A stretch of 64,000 nt of DNA from Diphasiastrum complanatum (GCA_029204225.1 CM055107.1:24945391-25009390), one strand, 5' to 3'; shown: positions 1 through 11,885, counted from the stretch's first letter. Numbers and translations are program-made. Notes: generated by a model from the sequence alone, not told the origin.

Positions 1-2
1 AT

Positions 3-836
3 CATTTTTCTCTTGCAGATTTATATCCATCCAACATAAATGAATGGGAGCCGAGTGGATCTTTAGTAGGTGTGCTAGATGTTATTCACACTGATATTGG
101 ACAGTTGCAATATCGAGGTAGAACTGCAAAAGATCTAGCTGATAGTGGGATCTTTTTTTATGAATCAATGTACATTCCTGATACAAAAGGAAATTTTGGA
201 CAAATAGTACCAATTCCATTACCTAGTTTTGAAAGTGATGAATGGATTGCACCAGATGCTACAGTTTCATAATCATTTCGTTGCAAGATATATAATGATG
301 TAAAAAATTCATTAAAAATGAGCACGGGATCAAAAACAGTCAGATTGAGTTGGTTTATTTCCTTGAATATATTTGTGGATTTTCTTTCAAGCGTCAATGT
401 ACAGAAAACCCCAACGATGTTTGTATGCAAAAATTTATCAAATAGTTTATTATCTAAACTTATGGATGAAGACTGGGACAAAAGATCAGATGGAGAAATA
501 GAATGCAGAATTAAAATGTCTTTCATGTGCTTCCGTTAGCAAATTGAAAAACAAATCTTGAGCTTATGCTTTCATTATCAAAGATGAAAAAAAAATAAAG
601 GTAAATGGGTGCCACTCGATCAAGACTTGGAAGCCAGTGGACATTCAAAACGAAAAAATATTGAAATTATATACAATGATGTCATTTTGACGTGTGTTGA
701 GGTGGAAGAAGATTGGCGTCTAAATTACATCAGGCGGGAACTATTGCTTCTACAAAATGATGAAATTTCAGACTTCAGATTCATTTTCAATGGTAAACTC
801 ATAAGTAACTGTAAACACTCGATCTTTTATGAATAG
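3..836 (+). pseudogene. Unknown protein relic, interrupted frame
   Basis: One reading frame stays coding-like from the window edge to 836 but is broken by stops at 270-272, 537-539 and in an A-rich stretch near 588. It starts just after a tract that looks like a 3' splice site (CTCTTGCAG, ending at 18). Readable segments include WEPSGSLVGVLDVIHTDIG, a middle segment ending RIKMSFMCFR, and a final segment with EEDWRLNYIRRELLLL and FRFIFNGKL. A GT donor-like site follows at 793 and an acceptor-like TTTTATGCAG ends at 904, but the phases do not join cleanly. I do not recognise the family. The left end continues outside the window. It lies upstream of other unknown spliced frames and may belong to the same mobile element. 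Confidence 0.35.
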
Positions 837-1172
837 TTTCAATCAAAACTTTCTAATACAATCTCTGTACTAATTGTAACTAACTTTGTATTAGTTTTAT
901 GCAGGTACGTAAAAGACATGAGCTCAAGATCAAATGCAGAGAGCGAAACATCCAACTTATGGAAGAACATTGAGAATCACTATCAGCAAATAGATGTCAA
1001 TCATTATTGTCTTTTTATCAATATAGAAAACTGCATTCCAGTGTTACATTATGGACACAACCTGATTGTAAGAATCTATATTGATATGAATAAAAAAAAC
1101 TCATAAATGGGTTGTTTACATGTAAAATGATTGTATTTTTTTTTTGATGTATCTCAATTTGCAAATAGATGT
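837..1172 (+). other. Intron-like and non-coding stretch
   Basis: This is AT-rich sequence. A short basic stretch (VRKRHELKIKC...) can be read just after an acceptor-like site at 904 and stops within about 25 codons. No other gene can be supported here. Confidence 0.3.
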
Positions 1173-1513
1173 CTATTCAGTCAATTTTTTTATATTTTCT
1201 TTATCAGTATTAAAAACTGATAAGAGGACAACTCCTTCTATAATCTCGTCTTTCTCTGTTTCAAGAAGGGCCTCAATGCCTTTTAAGACAAGAGGACTCT
1301 CTGTTATAATATCGCCTTCCTCTGTATTATGAAGGACTTCTATTTCTTTTTGATCATATATAATAAGATCTGCATTCTGAGCAACTTGAAAGACTGTTAA
1401 GACAGGAGCAACTTGCTTTTGAGGGCCCTCGATCTTAGGTGCAACGCTTACACCATTCTGGACGTAGGTTCCGATCAACTCTTGCCGAAATCTATATACA
1501 TCGTCAGGAGTAT
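1173..1513 (-). pseudogene. Unknown repeat-family protein fragment, copy 1
   Basis: An open minus-strand segment of about 110 residues runs to a stop at 1173. It begins within YTPDDVYRFRQELIGTYVQN and ends near NTDKENIKKLTE, with an acidic second half rich in Glu and Ile. The same protein, in the same order, can be read on the plus strand at 11886-12192 with substitutions, one stop and one frameshift. Two diverged copies showing protein-level conservation mean this was a coding part of a dispersed element rather than chance ORFs. No catalytic or binding motif is visible. There is no strong ATG at the N-terminus, so it is probably an internal or terminal exon. Function unknown. Confidence 0.5.
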
Positions 1514-2151
1514 ACTGCTCAAGAGTGAACTGTCATCACAACACACGAGAATCAGCAAATTACAAACAATGATAGGAAAAAAATATGAATCGGAATGAAA
1601 GGAACTAGAATTGAACAAAATATTATCTTTTCAATATCTACATCCACTTGTAAATTATACCACTCAAAAAATAGCTTCGTATTGTACAAGACGAACCATG
1701 CACAACGAAAAGTGTCCTTTTGTTGTACACACTACATATATAGAACAAAAATTAGTAATATTATGATAGAAATTTTATTTATGCTATGATGATAGATTTG
1801 AATTAAAAAAGAAACACATGCATATCAGAGATAAATTGAATATACCTTGAGAGATCTAATGGTTATCTCTCCAATTGAGGTTGCCGTTGTCGGTATTTCT
1901 CAAATGGCATCATGAAGTAGAGAATCAAATTCTCTATGTGTATTTGCAGCTGAGTTTAATTTTACACATAGAAAATTTGATACTCCCTCCTTATTTATCT
2001 TTACAGAAAGAATGTTCAGGCTCCAATGCCGACTGCAACAACCAAAATACAAATATCAATAAATCCATAATTATGAAAGCAATCCTTACTTATTAAAGCA
2101 ATGAAGCATGCAACAATCCATATTAAAGCAACAAAAACAAAAGAGCAATCC
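1514..2151. other. AT-rich stretch without recognised gene
   Basis: No coding-like frame of convincing length is visible on either strand. It may be intron sequence between the two minus-strand unknown segments that flank it. Confidence 0.3.
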
Positions 2152-2640
2152 TTACTTATTTTCATATGGAATCAAATAAAATTTCGCCACAGGATTGCAT
2201 TCGATAAAATATACAGCCTTCTCAAAATTGGCTTCTTTTGTCTTTATCCCTCCCATGAAAAATGGACTAACAACATAAACTATACCATGGGAATCGGAAC
2301 TAATACTATTCTACAAAAATGATACTCCAGCTTCTACTATTACATCTGAAATTTCTGAAGTTTTATCTTTTAGCTCGGCACAAAATTTGGGACCTAATCT
2401 AAAGCTTTTACGTGAATCTAGAAGAAAAAATCAAAAAAATTGTCGAGAAGATCAATCTTATTAGCTAGGTAGGCCTCATACTGGTTATAATGCTCAGAAT
2501 CAAAATAAACTTGGGCATGATCGTATGGAATTCTTATAAAAAGATTATGTACAAAAGCAAAAAAAGAAGTAGATACAATATTTACAAATTTCTTTGTTAT
2601 TTTGTCGAGACTTGGTGGCACTCGACAAGCATGTCTATAA
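2152..2640 (-). pseudogene. Unknown minus-strand exons with frameshift
   Basis: Two coding-like segments lie on the minus strand. The upstream one (about 2640 to 2420) reads PPSLDKITKKFVNIVS and later IPYDHAQVYFDSEHYNQYEA. The second, after a T-rich tract near 2420-2440 with a frame change, reads FRLGPKFCAELKDKTSEISD and, after one stop, HGIVYVVSPFFMGGIKTKEA before a donor-like GTAAGG near 2155. Hydrophobic and charged residues alternate as in a folded globular protein, and codon use is AT-rich like its neighbours. I do not recognise a family. It may be an upstream exon block of the segment at 1173-1513, which lies on the same strand. Confidence 0.4.
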
Positions 2641-2775
2641 AGCTAAGCTTGACAGAATGTTTACCAAGTTACATAATGATTTCAAGTCGTAGATGAGTGC
2701 CCGATTCACAATAAAAAATGTAGATTTGTTGAATTTCAATCTGCATTTGTTTTTTTTCTTTTGTTAAATATTTAT

Positions 2776-3904
2776 GACGATTATAAAGTTGTCCCTTCCA
2801 CTTCTGAAGTTGCTTCTTCTAGTGGTACAAAGTCTGAAAAGTCAAAGATTGTAGATATAGATACCTTTTTTTATTGATATGAGCATTTATTTAAATTATC
2901 GTTCAGATTTTGATCCTACTCGAAATAGGACATCGTTTAAAGGCCCTAAAACACCCACTACTCTTTCTCCTTCTGATAAATCTTTGATCAATTTGCCTAC
3001 TTATAATATAGATAATACTTTTTTTTTGACAATATCGGATATATCGGATCTTTTTTATTTCACTGAAGCTGAGACTCTTTGCATTTTGAGCAAAGAGCTT
3101 GATGAATTTTCGGATATAATTGATTTTGATACTGATGATCTTCTCTCTGGTGTTGACGATGTACATAATGATAAATTTTATTCAGGGAAAGATTGTTTGA
3201 AAATGGTTGTGGAGGAAATGCACAACAAAGAAGATGATCTACCTTATGAGGAGGAGTTTCTCAGAATCTAAAGCCAACTTGGTTTCCACAACCAACCGTC
3301 TATTTACCAACAATATTGACATCGAAAGATCGACATAATATTGATGGAGAGATAGTAATCAGGGAAGACAAAGTCGAATGCGTAAGCTTTTGTATCTTAT
3401 CATGTACAAGTAGATTCGTTATGTCAGATTATATATTGGAGCTTACTTTGTTTTTTATCATTTCAAGAAACAATTTATCTTGATGATTTCACAATTCGTC
3501 GAGGAGGACAAAGATCTTCTACTGGAGAATTTTCAAGAGATCATGCACTGGGGCACTATCTGAAGTTCTTCAAGAATAATGAGATAAGTGTTGCCCATTC
3601 AAAGTTTCATCAAAATGGTGAGACTATGATTATGACAATCAAGGCACTGTCTCATTTTCTTGGAGGACATAATTTCAATAAGGTGCATAAATTTTTTTTG
3701 TAAAAAAAAATCATTGCAATTAAAATTTTAGAATATGGACCAGTGAATTCTATGCTCAGATCATTTCATTTTGTATTGTATGCTGCTTACATTGATCTAA
3801 GTAAGTATGAAAACTATGAGCTGTTGGATCCATACGAAAGAAGAAAATTGTTGCATGATTCTAAGTTGCAACTTTCATTGGAGAAAGTATCGAAAGCAGC
3901 GTAG
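2776..3904 (+). pseudogene. Unknown multi-exon gene-like relic
   Basis: A series of plus-strand segments reads like exons. 2776-2875 is Ser-rich (VVPSTSEVASSSGTKSEKSK). 2879-3271 is a 130-residue acidic segment with many Asp and Glu. A frame change is followed by KPTWFPQPTVYLPTILTSKD up to a donor-like GTAAGC near 3381. After an acceptor-like TTTCAAG ending near 3466, IYLDDFTIRRGGQRSSTGEF and HFLGGHNFNK can be read. After another acceptor near 3731, a segment ends LQLSLEKVSKAA at a stop at 3902-3904. GT-AG borders at each change of frame support a spliced gene, though at least one frameshift (near 2875) is not explained by introns. The family is not recognised. It converges on the minus-strand transposase-like gene that ends at 3965. 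Confidence 0.4.
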
Positions 3905-3964
3905 ATACTGCTGAATTGTACTTTGTAAATATTTTTATTTGAATTATTGTGTGTCTATAGCCTA

Positions 3965-6718
3965 CTAACTTGTATAAATTTGCATGCTTTTTAAAATTAT
4001 TATAATCCGTCGATTTTGTATTATGACAAATTTGGATTCTTCTGTAAACCATTGGAAAAGTTGCAGTATATAGCTATTTTTTGTGCTAGTCATGCCATGT
4101 TGTGTACTTTTATGAAATGTCGCTCTTGCTTGCCAATGAGATTTTTCCATTCCTTGCGATGACCATATGCTAAGACTTCCACTATTTCTTGCAACAAATG
4201 TCGAATGATGTCGTAACATGTGTTGCATGTCATAAAAACATAATCTAAATCAGTACCAAAAATATGTAAATTAAACGCACATATTTGTCTATAGTAGTGT
4301 AACATCAAAATCTTACCATATAATGTGTTATATGATCTACATCCCATGCACTTCGAACTGCATCCATAAATTCACTAGTTGTTTTCTATATCACTTGTAC
4401 ATTAGTATTTGAAAATTTATCTTTTCTCAAGTATTTCACCATGTTGTCTAACTTTTTCCAAACTTCTACTTTGTGTATACGAGTAGAACCCTCTTCTTCA
4501 AAATCTTGAGCTGCTGCAATAATCTCTTTCCAAACCGTGTATTGAATCTTGGATTGTTTGCCAGAATAATTTGATAAAAATCTTCAAGCTTTGGATTCTC
4601 CAATGCTCGGCTTGCATGGAATATTTCCTGTTTTACTTGATTTGTCATTTTTTTTAATTTTAACGTGGCCTTTTTGTAAGCCTGCTTTGGACAACACATC
4701 CTCTAATCTAGAAATAGCTTCCTTCACAAAGGCCTCTGGCTCGGAATTCCATGCAAACAAGATGTGAAGATATATTATTTTTTCAATAATACGCACCTCT
4801 GCACACAATGTACATATATGAACATTTCACAGAGGAATCGGTAGTACAGATTTCCAATTAGGATCTTTTCGATCTCTTGATATTCATGTTCTCCTTGTCA
4901 TGTCTTTTGTTGTTTTCATGCAGTACAAACAAGGATGTTTAGAGTTAATGCCATGAGATACATTGAACATACATTTTAATGTCTTCAGATCTCCTGCTAA
5001 ATGACATTCAATGTTAAAAGTGCCAATTCCAGGAATATTGAGTGGAAATCCCTCCACATGATTTTTTATGGTGGCAGGATATGACGTTCTATATCCATGA
5101 GAGAATGTCATGGTCTTCTTTCATCACCTATAAGAGAATACAAAAATGTAATTAGCCTCATAATATTAACATAGAGAAAGTTTCCAAATGAAATCCATAT
5201 TCAAATGATTATCCCTATTTATTATGTGAAGGAACTGCTATACCTGAAATACTACCGACCACCAGATATCATTTTCTGATTGATCACTGAAATTGAGGCC
5301 TTCTGAGTGTTCTGAATTTGAAAGTGCTCCATTCATGATCATGAGACTGATTCTTTTCATTTTTTATCCTTTTATAATTTTAGACTCATTAACTTGAGAA
5401 CAACTATCAACTTGTTATTGACATTCTCATTTGTAATACCGTAAAAATTTATGATGAATGTTAGTAACTGATTAATGTCAATAAATAAACTGTTGGAATT
5501 GTTATAAGCTAGATTTTTTCCAGTCGAGCAATACACTTCATTGATATGAGATGGATTACCAAGTATTGTCTGCATACCTTGGTTTAACATGTCTTTTTTT
5601 TTTTTAAGATGAAACGATCGTGGGATTGGAAACTTTTTAATATTTGCCTGTGCAAATGCGTCCTTTATCATCTTAAACATTGTTGCATATGCTTCCCTAC
5701 TAATGCTAGAAAAGTCACATGCCCCCTGAAGCAATGTAGTGTCTAATATTTTTCCAACTTCATCCATAATACTATCAGTAACTAAAGCCTTATTCTTTTT
5801 TATTTTGTTATTGTTTAATATTGATTTCATAGATTTAGAAGTCAAGATAGAGCCTAGTGAGTTTCCAATTGAAATCTCATCGGCCAAATGGTCTTCAACA
5901 ACCAATGTTGATCTGCATTGCAAACATAATGTTCATGAAAATGTCAGTAGAAATTAGGACACTCATAGTATTCACAACAGTATATAATAAGCAAATCAAC
6001 AGAAAGTTGAAATGAAAAAATAACAAAATTAGTGATTATAAATGAATCAAAAAGTTCAAGCAATATTCAATACCAAATAAGCTATAACTTACTTGAATGC
6101 ACAGATTCATCTTTTTCTATGACCTCCTCTGGATGATAGATCACATATATCCTTGTTTACCAATCTTTTCCTCTTGTTGCTTCGGACCTTTCTGTTGAGC
6201 ACATCCATATCTTTGACAAGAGACAAATATGAGATACACATGGATGGAAACGTAGTTTTAATCTTATCATTACTAGTTGTATAATGATGCAAAGAAGATT
6301 TCAACCTTTGGATCTCCTTCTTGAGCATCTCATTTTCATCCAAACAAGTTTTCAACTTTGTAGATTTTTCTTTGCACTCCTTTGATATTTTCCTTGATTT
6401 CTCTTCCAAATAATGTATTCTTTGCATTGAATGTGCATTTCCATAGAGCATCAAATTCTCACAATAACCCAAAAGGCCATTTTTACCATGACATATGTAG
6501 ATTATTAACTGACTCACCGAATGAAAATATGGATGTTGCAATAAACATGGATCAATAGGATACAATGTTCCTGTTGACCATAAATCTACATGCTTTAGCT
6601 TTTCCTCCCTATACCAGACCATATCAAAAGATGACAATTTGGGTTGCTTTGAATTTCTTGTCCTGAGCGGAGCATATTTTGGTGACAGATCCACATGAAG
6701 ATGATAAAGCTTTGTCAT
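3965..6718 (-). pseudogene. DDE-type DNA transposase-like gene, multi-exon, decayed
   Basis: The start is the ATG at 6716-6718. Four exon blocks can be inferred from GT-AG borders: 6718 to about 6090, 5912-5244, 5125-4317 and 4244-3965. Exon 1 encodes a heptad-like coiled coil (LEEKSRKISKECKEKSTKLK then LDENEMLKKEIQRLKSSLH) and a basic patch (RSNKRKRL). Exon 3 carries the motif HLAGDLKTLK with Asp at 4989-4991, a C-L-Y-C pair at 4920-4931, and AEVRIIEKIIYLHILFAWN. Exon 4 carries GSLSIWSSQGMEKSHWQARA with Glu at 4145-4147. Asp, then C-x2-C, then a late G-x-E block is the order seen in several DDE transposases with a zinc-binding insertion, such as the RAG1/Transib and CACTA-like groups. The first acidic position, near 5385, falls at a frameshift and reads Asn-Glu. 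There are further in-frame stops, three of them TGA in exon 3 and one TAA near 5360. It is probably a dead copy. Superfamily unresolved. Confidence 0.55.
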
Positions 6719-7418
<700 letters not shown>

Positions 7419-7599
7419 ATGAATTCTCTAAGTCTGATATCTTGCACTTGTGAGAAGGTGTATTCATGATTTAAAATATGCTATAACATCAAGTATCCTC
7501 ATGTGTACGTCGAGTCTAGTCATGATCTATCTATGTATGTGACTTATTAGAGGCAATCCTCTATAAGTAATCCTCTATTAATAATCATCAACTCTAAGC

Positions 7600-8135
7600 A
7601 ATGCACAAAGTTTGTTGTGTGCATTAATGTTCAATGCCTTGTAAACACATCTACAATCATGACTTGCGTCCGACAGTACGTTAAGCTTACCTCTCTATCA
7701 AGAATCTTGCCCCTGACATAGTGATATCGAATCTCAATGTGCTTACTCCTAGAGTGAAATCTAGGGTTGCAATGACACTCTGATTATCGCAATATATAAT
7801 TGTTGGGGTGTACTAATTCAGACTAATGTCTGACAATAAATTTCTCAACCAAAATGCTTCTTTAATAGGTTGAGAAGTAGCAATGTACTCTACTTTTGTA
7901 GAAGAAAGAGCAATAGAGGTTTGCTTGAGGCTATTCCTAGAGATAGGATCATCATTGAGGAAGAATGTAAATGCACATGGATTTATGAATATCCACATCT
8001 CCTCCCTAGAATATCCACTGAGCCGATGGAGATTGTCGTTGTCGACTTCCCCAAGCATATGCACTAGTCTATGCTAGCTCAAATATATCTCATGACTCTT
8101 ATAAGAGCCTTCCAATAGGTGACACCAAGATTAGC
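7600..8135 (-). mobile_element. Ty1/copia RT end and RNase H fragment
   Basis: Read on the minus strand, the segment begins with a copia RT C-terminus (VTYWKALIRVMRYI). It continues into RNase H with ALSSTKVEYIATSQPIKEAF, where SSTKVEY matches the family's SSxEAEY block. The RNase H end follows as KHIEIRYHYVRGK, VSLTYCRTQVMIVDVF and NAHNK-like residues. Several stops and frameshifts are present. The C-terminal wording closely matches the copia element at 27520-27705, so the two belong to related lineages. No LTR was identified next to it. It is joined abruptly to an unrelated gag fragment at about 8135. Confidence 0.8.
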
Positions 8136-8400
8136 CATGGATTGGCTCAGTGAGAAACGGTTTGAAACGTTTGATGGACTCTTTCAGGATGGATCAATCA
8201 AGTTTATCTTCAATTTCCAGGTTGAAGAACCATTCATGTGCTTGATCTATCATGGTCATCGAGAAAAGTTGGACCATGGCTTCGGGAGATGTCTCACCAT
8301 ATACATCGCGAGCATTCTCAAAGACTTGTAGAAATCTCCGAGCGTCCGAGTTTCCATCGTACTTAGGGAGATCTAGCTTTGGTGTACATTTTTCAGTACG
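8136..8400 (-). mobile_element. Retrotransposon gag fragment
   Basis: The minus strand reads LPKYDGNSDARRFLQVFENA, then ETSPEAMVQLFSMTMIDQAH and EWFFNLE before a stop near 8220. This pattern (a P-x-Y-D-G-x-x-D start, then a block ending in A-x-x-W-F) is typical of retrotransposon gag proteins, more like gypsy-type than copia-type gag. It directly abuts a copia RT fragment in the same orientation, which is not a normal element order. A recombinant or nested deletion product is likely. Confidence 0.6.
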
Positions 8401-8799
8401 AGGACTATGGTACCTTGTTTATGTCATTTATATATTTTATTGACAATTTTATAGAAAAGTTGAAGGTTTATGTTGGCAAGGTTATGTACTTGGTCCAATG
8501 ATCGAATTTTGATTGTTGGTGGTCTATACAACTTGCTTATCAGTTTTATTCGAGGTAGTTCTAATGTTGAATATGTTTACTATGGGCAATTTTAAATTGG
8601 AGGCCAATATGTAGATCTTTGGAATAACTTTTTCGGGCTACAGACACCATTTGATTGAGTTGGTTCTTGAGCTTAAAAGATGAATTTGTTGGGCATTCAA
8701 AGTTGCAGACTATTCTAACTTCCCAATGTTGTCCATAATACATTTATCATCATGGGTGGAGGCTATTTTATTTTATGAAGAGGCCTAAGTTTGCCTAAG

Positions 8800-8803
<4 letters not shown>
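8401..8803. other. Non-coding stretch
   Basis: No supported gene. The short frames here lack recognisable motifs. Confidence 0.3.

Positions 8804-8875
<72 letters not shown>
8804..8875. repeat. (AT)n microsatellite
   Basis: 72 bp of pure AT dinucleotide. The Ile-Tyr ORFs over it are artefacts of the repeat. Confidence 0.97.
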
Positions 8876-8878
<3 letters not shown>

Positions 8879-8999
8879 TTAAGGCACTCTTTGAAAGAGT
8901 GGGTTGCCTTACACTAAAAGTTTTATTTGACTTATGTCTAAGATTCTTTATGCAAATGCCCAAACCTTCCAGCCATAAAAAGAGCTATTGCACTTGATA

Positions 9000-10733
9000 T
9001 TCGAGCCTGCATTTGATTTCTCTCTCTTCGAGGGAGTTTCGAGCCAGCATTCTCTAGCCCTTCTCTATGAAGCACAATTGTGCGTCTGCCTATTGTTCAA
9101 GAATCTCAATATTCGAACCATAATTCCCATTTATCGGCTATGCATGATGTCGCGTCTGCTATTAGGTGGATCTAACGAACATTTAACCTTCGAGTTTTCT
9201 TGCTCAGTATAAATAAATGTGAGGATCAAACAAAAAAATATTCGACCATAGAAGAATCCCACGCAAATAAAATTTGGCTGTCAAACAAACAAACATTCAA
9301 CCATCAGATAAATATTTGATCTACAGAAGAAATGTTCGAGACCATTCAACATTCACACTGATGTACGTGGCAGGAGACTGGCCACGTGTAACCTTTTTAT
9401 GGTTAAGACCAGGCTGGACACATGCCAGAACGTACGTAATGCTCCTAATGAAGTTTAAAGTCTGTCCTATATCTATAAAAAGGCAGTTGGCAGCTAGGCA
9501 TGGGCGGAATCATATTTGAAATATTGAAGGCTACATTTACACATCTGAAGACACCTTTTAACAGCTCATCTCTTTCAACATTTTTGGAGGCAGAAGATGG
9601 GGTCTTTGTTTTACATTTCACGCATCATTTGAAGGGCTTTTTTCAACATGCCTTCTTTAGAAGGGTTGTGCATTGTCTTATTCCAATTCTCTACTACGTA
9701 TTGACAGGTTAGTGGTGAACAGAACAACATGCTCATTTCCAGGTGGCAGAGGCAGCGTTTCACGTGAGTCTCTCTATGTGGCAATAAACCATTCGAAACT
9801 CACAAGATGTGATGTTTCAGATCTTATGGGTGTTCTGCCTGCTTCCTCAAACACACATATAGCAGAGCCCATGCTCATTCTAATTAATTCATTCGTTATT
9901 CTGCATGGTAGAAAGCAGGAGTAGAGCGCTTGTTGTTTTCTCTTCTGTCTGAGCTATTATGGCAGAATAAAATATTGTCTATTGTCTTCGTCGGCTTGAA
10001 TCAATGCAATGATGCGCCAACTTTGTACATGTAGACTGTATCTTCACACGAATCTGAAGAAGTGTGTGATAGACACTTTTTATTTTTCAAGAACATTATA
10101 CTGCATTTCAGTTCCTAGTTGAATGAATCACACCCCCTGTTTTTACTGTCTACTTTGACTGATCCTAGGAAATACATGGTGATTTTGCAGAATGATGGAT
10201 TCTTTGCTATGCATAGATTTATAATTAGAACTGGACCCAGTAATTAATCGAACTATGTTGTGTTTGGAACGGTTTTATCAGAATAAGTGAGTAGCAAGTT
10301 TATGAAGACTGTTGAGGGTCAACATAGCCCATTGTAAGCATTGCCTGTAGCAATCGTTTGGCCTTGTGGCATTCTTGTTTTGGCTAAGTCAGATCTAAAC
10401 TATGAAGCATGTGATTTTAGTGTTGTGGGGATGTTTAATCATTCTGAGTTCTTACTCTTCTCCGGAATCTAGATTTCTTGGTTGAATTGTCTGCATATAT
10501 TTCTTGGTGTTTGTTTGTACCATTTTCAATGGCGGTACTTGCTGCCTACCCAAAAATGTCATCAAACAACCAGCTTTACATTTCCATCCCATTGGACTTC
10601 ATTGCTAAATCCTTTTATCTCACCGATAATGACAAAATACCTCTTTATGATGCTTCCCATGGGAACAATAATAATTTATACTACACTTTTACTGACATTT
10701 TGGTTTGGTAAGCGGTGACATATACCGAACTTT
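9000..10733 (+). mobile_element. Possible gypsy LTR relic ending at a PBS-like site
   Basis: No coding sequence was recognised. A TATA-like ATATCTATAAAAAGG lies at 9469-9483, and the stretch ends at a primer-binding-like motif at 10734. The ACATATACC string before that motif is also found before the PBS of the gypsy element at 52607. I infer a solo or truncated LTR. The left boundary is a guess, and no paired LTR was found. Confidence 0.35.
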
Positions 10734-10751
10734 TGGCGCCTTCGCCGGGGA
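10734..10751 (+). promoter_or_regulatory. Gypsy-type primer-binding-site-like motif
   Basis: TGGCGCCTTCGCCGGGGA differs at only two positions from the motif at 52607-52624, which precedes a gypsy gag start. No gag frame follows here, so the element is truncated. Confidence 0.55.
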
Positions 10752-11885
10752 GCACAACCAACTAGAGAGCTATCTGTCACTACCAATGTTTGTTGGTTAT
10801 TTTCTAGGAGGAAATGCTATGAAGTTTCAATGCTATGCAATAGCTATGATACTGTCATTTTGAATTGGCTTTTGTCTCATAGCCATACCATTCAGCCTGA
10901 GGAGGGAGAAGATATTACTATTATATATATCTTCTAATTTTTCAACGTATTTCACATGTACTTTTGCTACAGTAGAATGTCTATGTTTTGAAGGTTATCC
11001 TACACCTACTCAGAAGCTATGCATAACTCATCCTGCACGTCTTGATATGAAATTTGGTTATGTGAAATTGAAGAGCTATGATCAGTCTCCTATGCTCAGT
11101 CTATGAAATTTTATATTGAAGGACGAATTTCTTCTGACAATTTATGTGAAGTTGACAAATTTGTCCACTTGATTCCTTCTTTCTCTATGCTATTTGTGGA
11201 AAATTCCTTTGTTTGCAAGCAACTGGCTCATTTAAGCAGAAGTTATGATCCAAATATTTCTATATTTTCAGAAGAAATTATGGTCAAGTTATTTTTCAGC
11301 TAGATGGCCCTCCATATTTTGTCGGCTGCTGCACTATTGAAGTTGTGGCATTTCAAATACTTTCATCCACCTTGAGAAAAGAGGATAAATTCCTTTTTAT
11401 TTGTTTTACAATTTTTTATTTATATGAGACTGGATTAGAACTAGACCCACACCTTCTAGAGTTGTTGAGAATCTCAAACCATCCACCCAAGCTAAGAGAG
11501 AGTCTTTGCTACTAGAATAGTGCCACTGCATAACATCATATAGTGAGATAAAGGGCCTAGGCATCAAGGGCATGACAGATGATGACAGATGAGCACCGAC
11601 CACAATGATATTGTCCTATACTTCGCTTCACCGGACTCTATGTGACCATAATAAGACTCGATACTACAATATGTGGCCTTCGGACTAGAGACTTGGCACT
11701 TGAAGTTGATAATGAGGGATTTCGGGTAAGGGCCACACTATACATCAAAATAAACCAACAATGAATATTAGTAGCCACACAGACCTTACAATTGCAACCC
11801 ATTGAGCAAGCACTGACCCTAGTTCTTTTCATTCTGATCCTTATTTCTTTAGTGTCATTGTTAGTAATTTGCTCATTCACGTGTT
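10752..11885. other. No recognised gene
   Basis: Short frames only, on both strands, with no family motifs. It may be decayed retrotransposon internal sequence following the PBS-like site. Confidence 0.3.

Noticed and set aside
158-526. 122-codon minus-strand open frame
   Set aside because: It mirrors the better-supported plus-strand relic at 3-836, which has splice-like borders and continuity over a longer span. No motif on the minus strand.
8763-8997. Ile-Tyr repeat frames on both strands
   Set aside because: Product of the (AT)n microsatellite.
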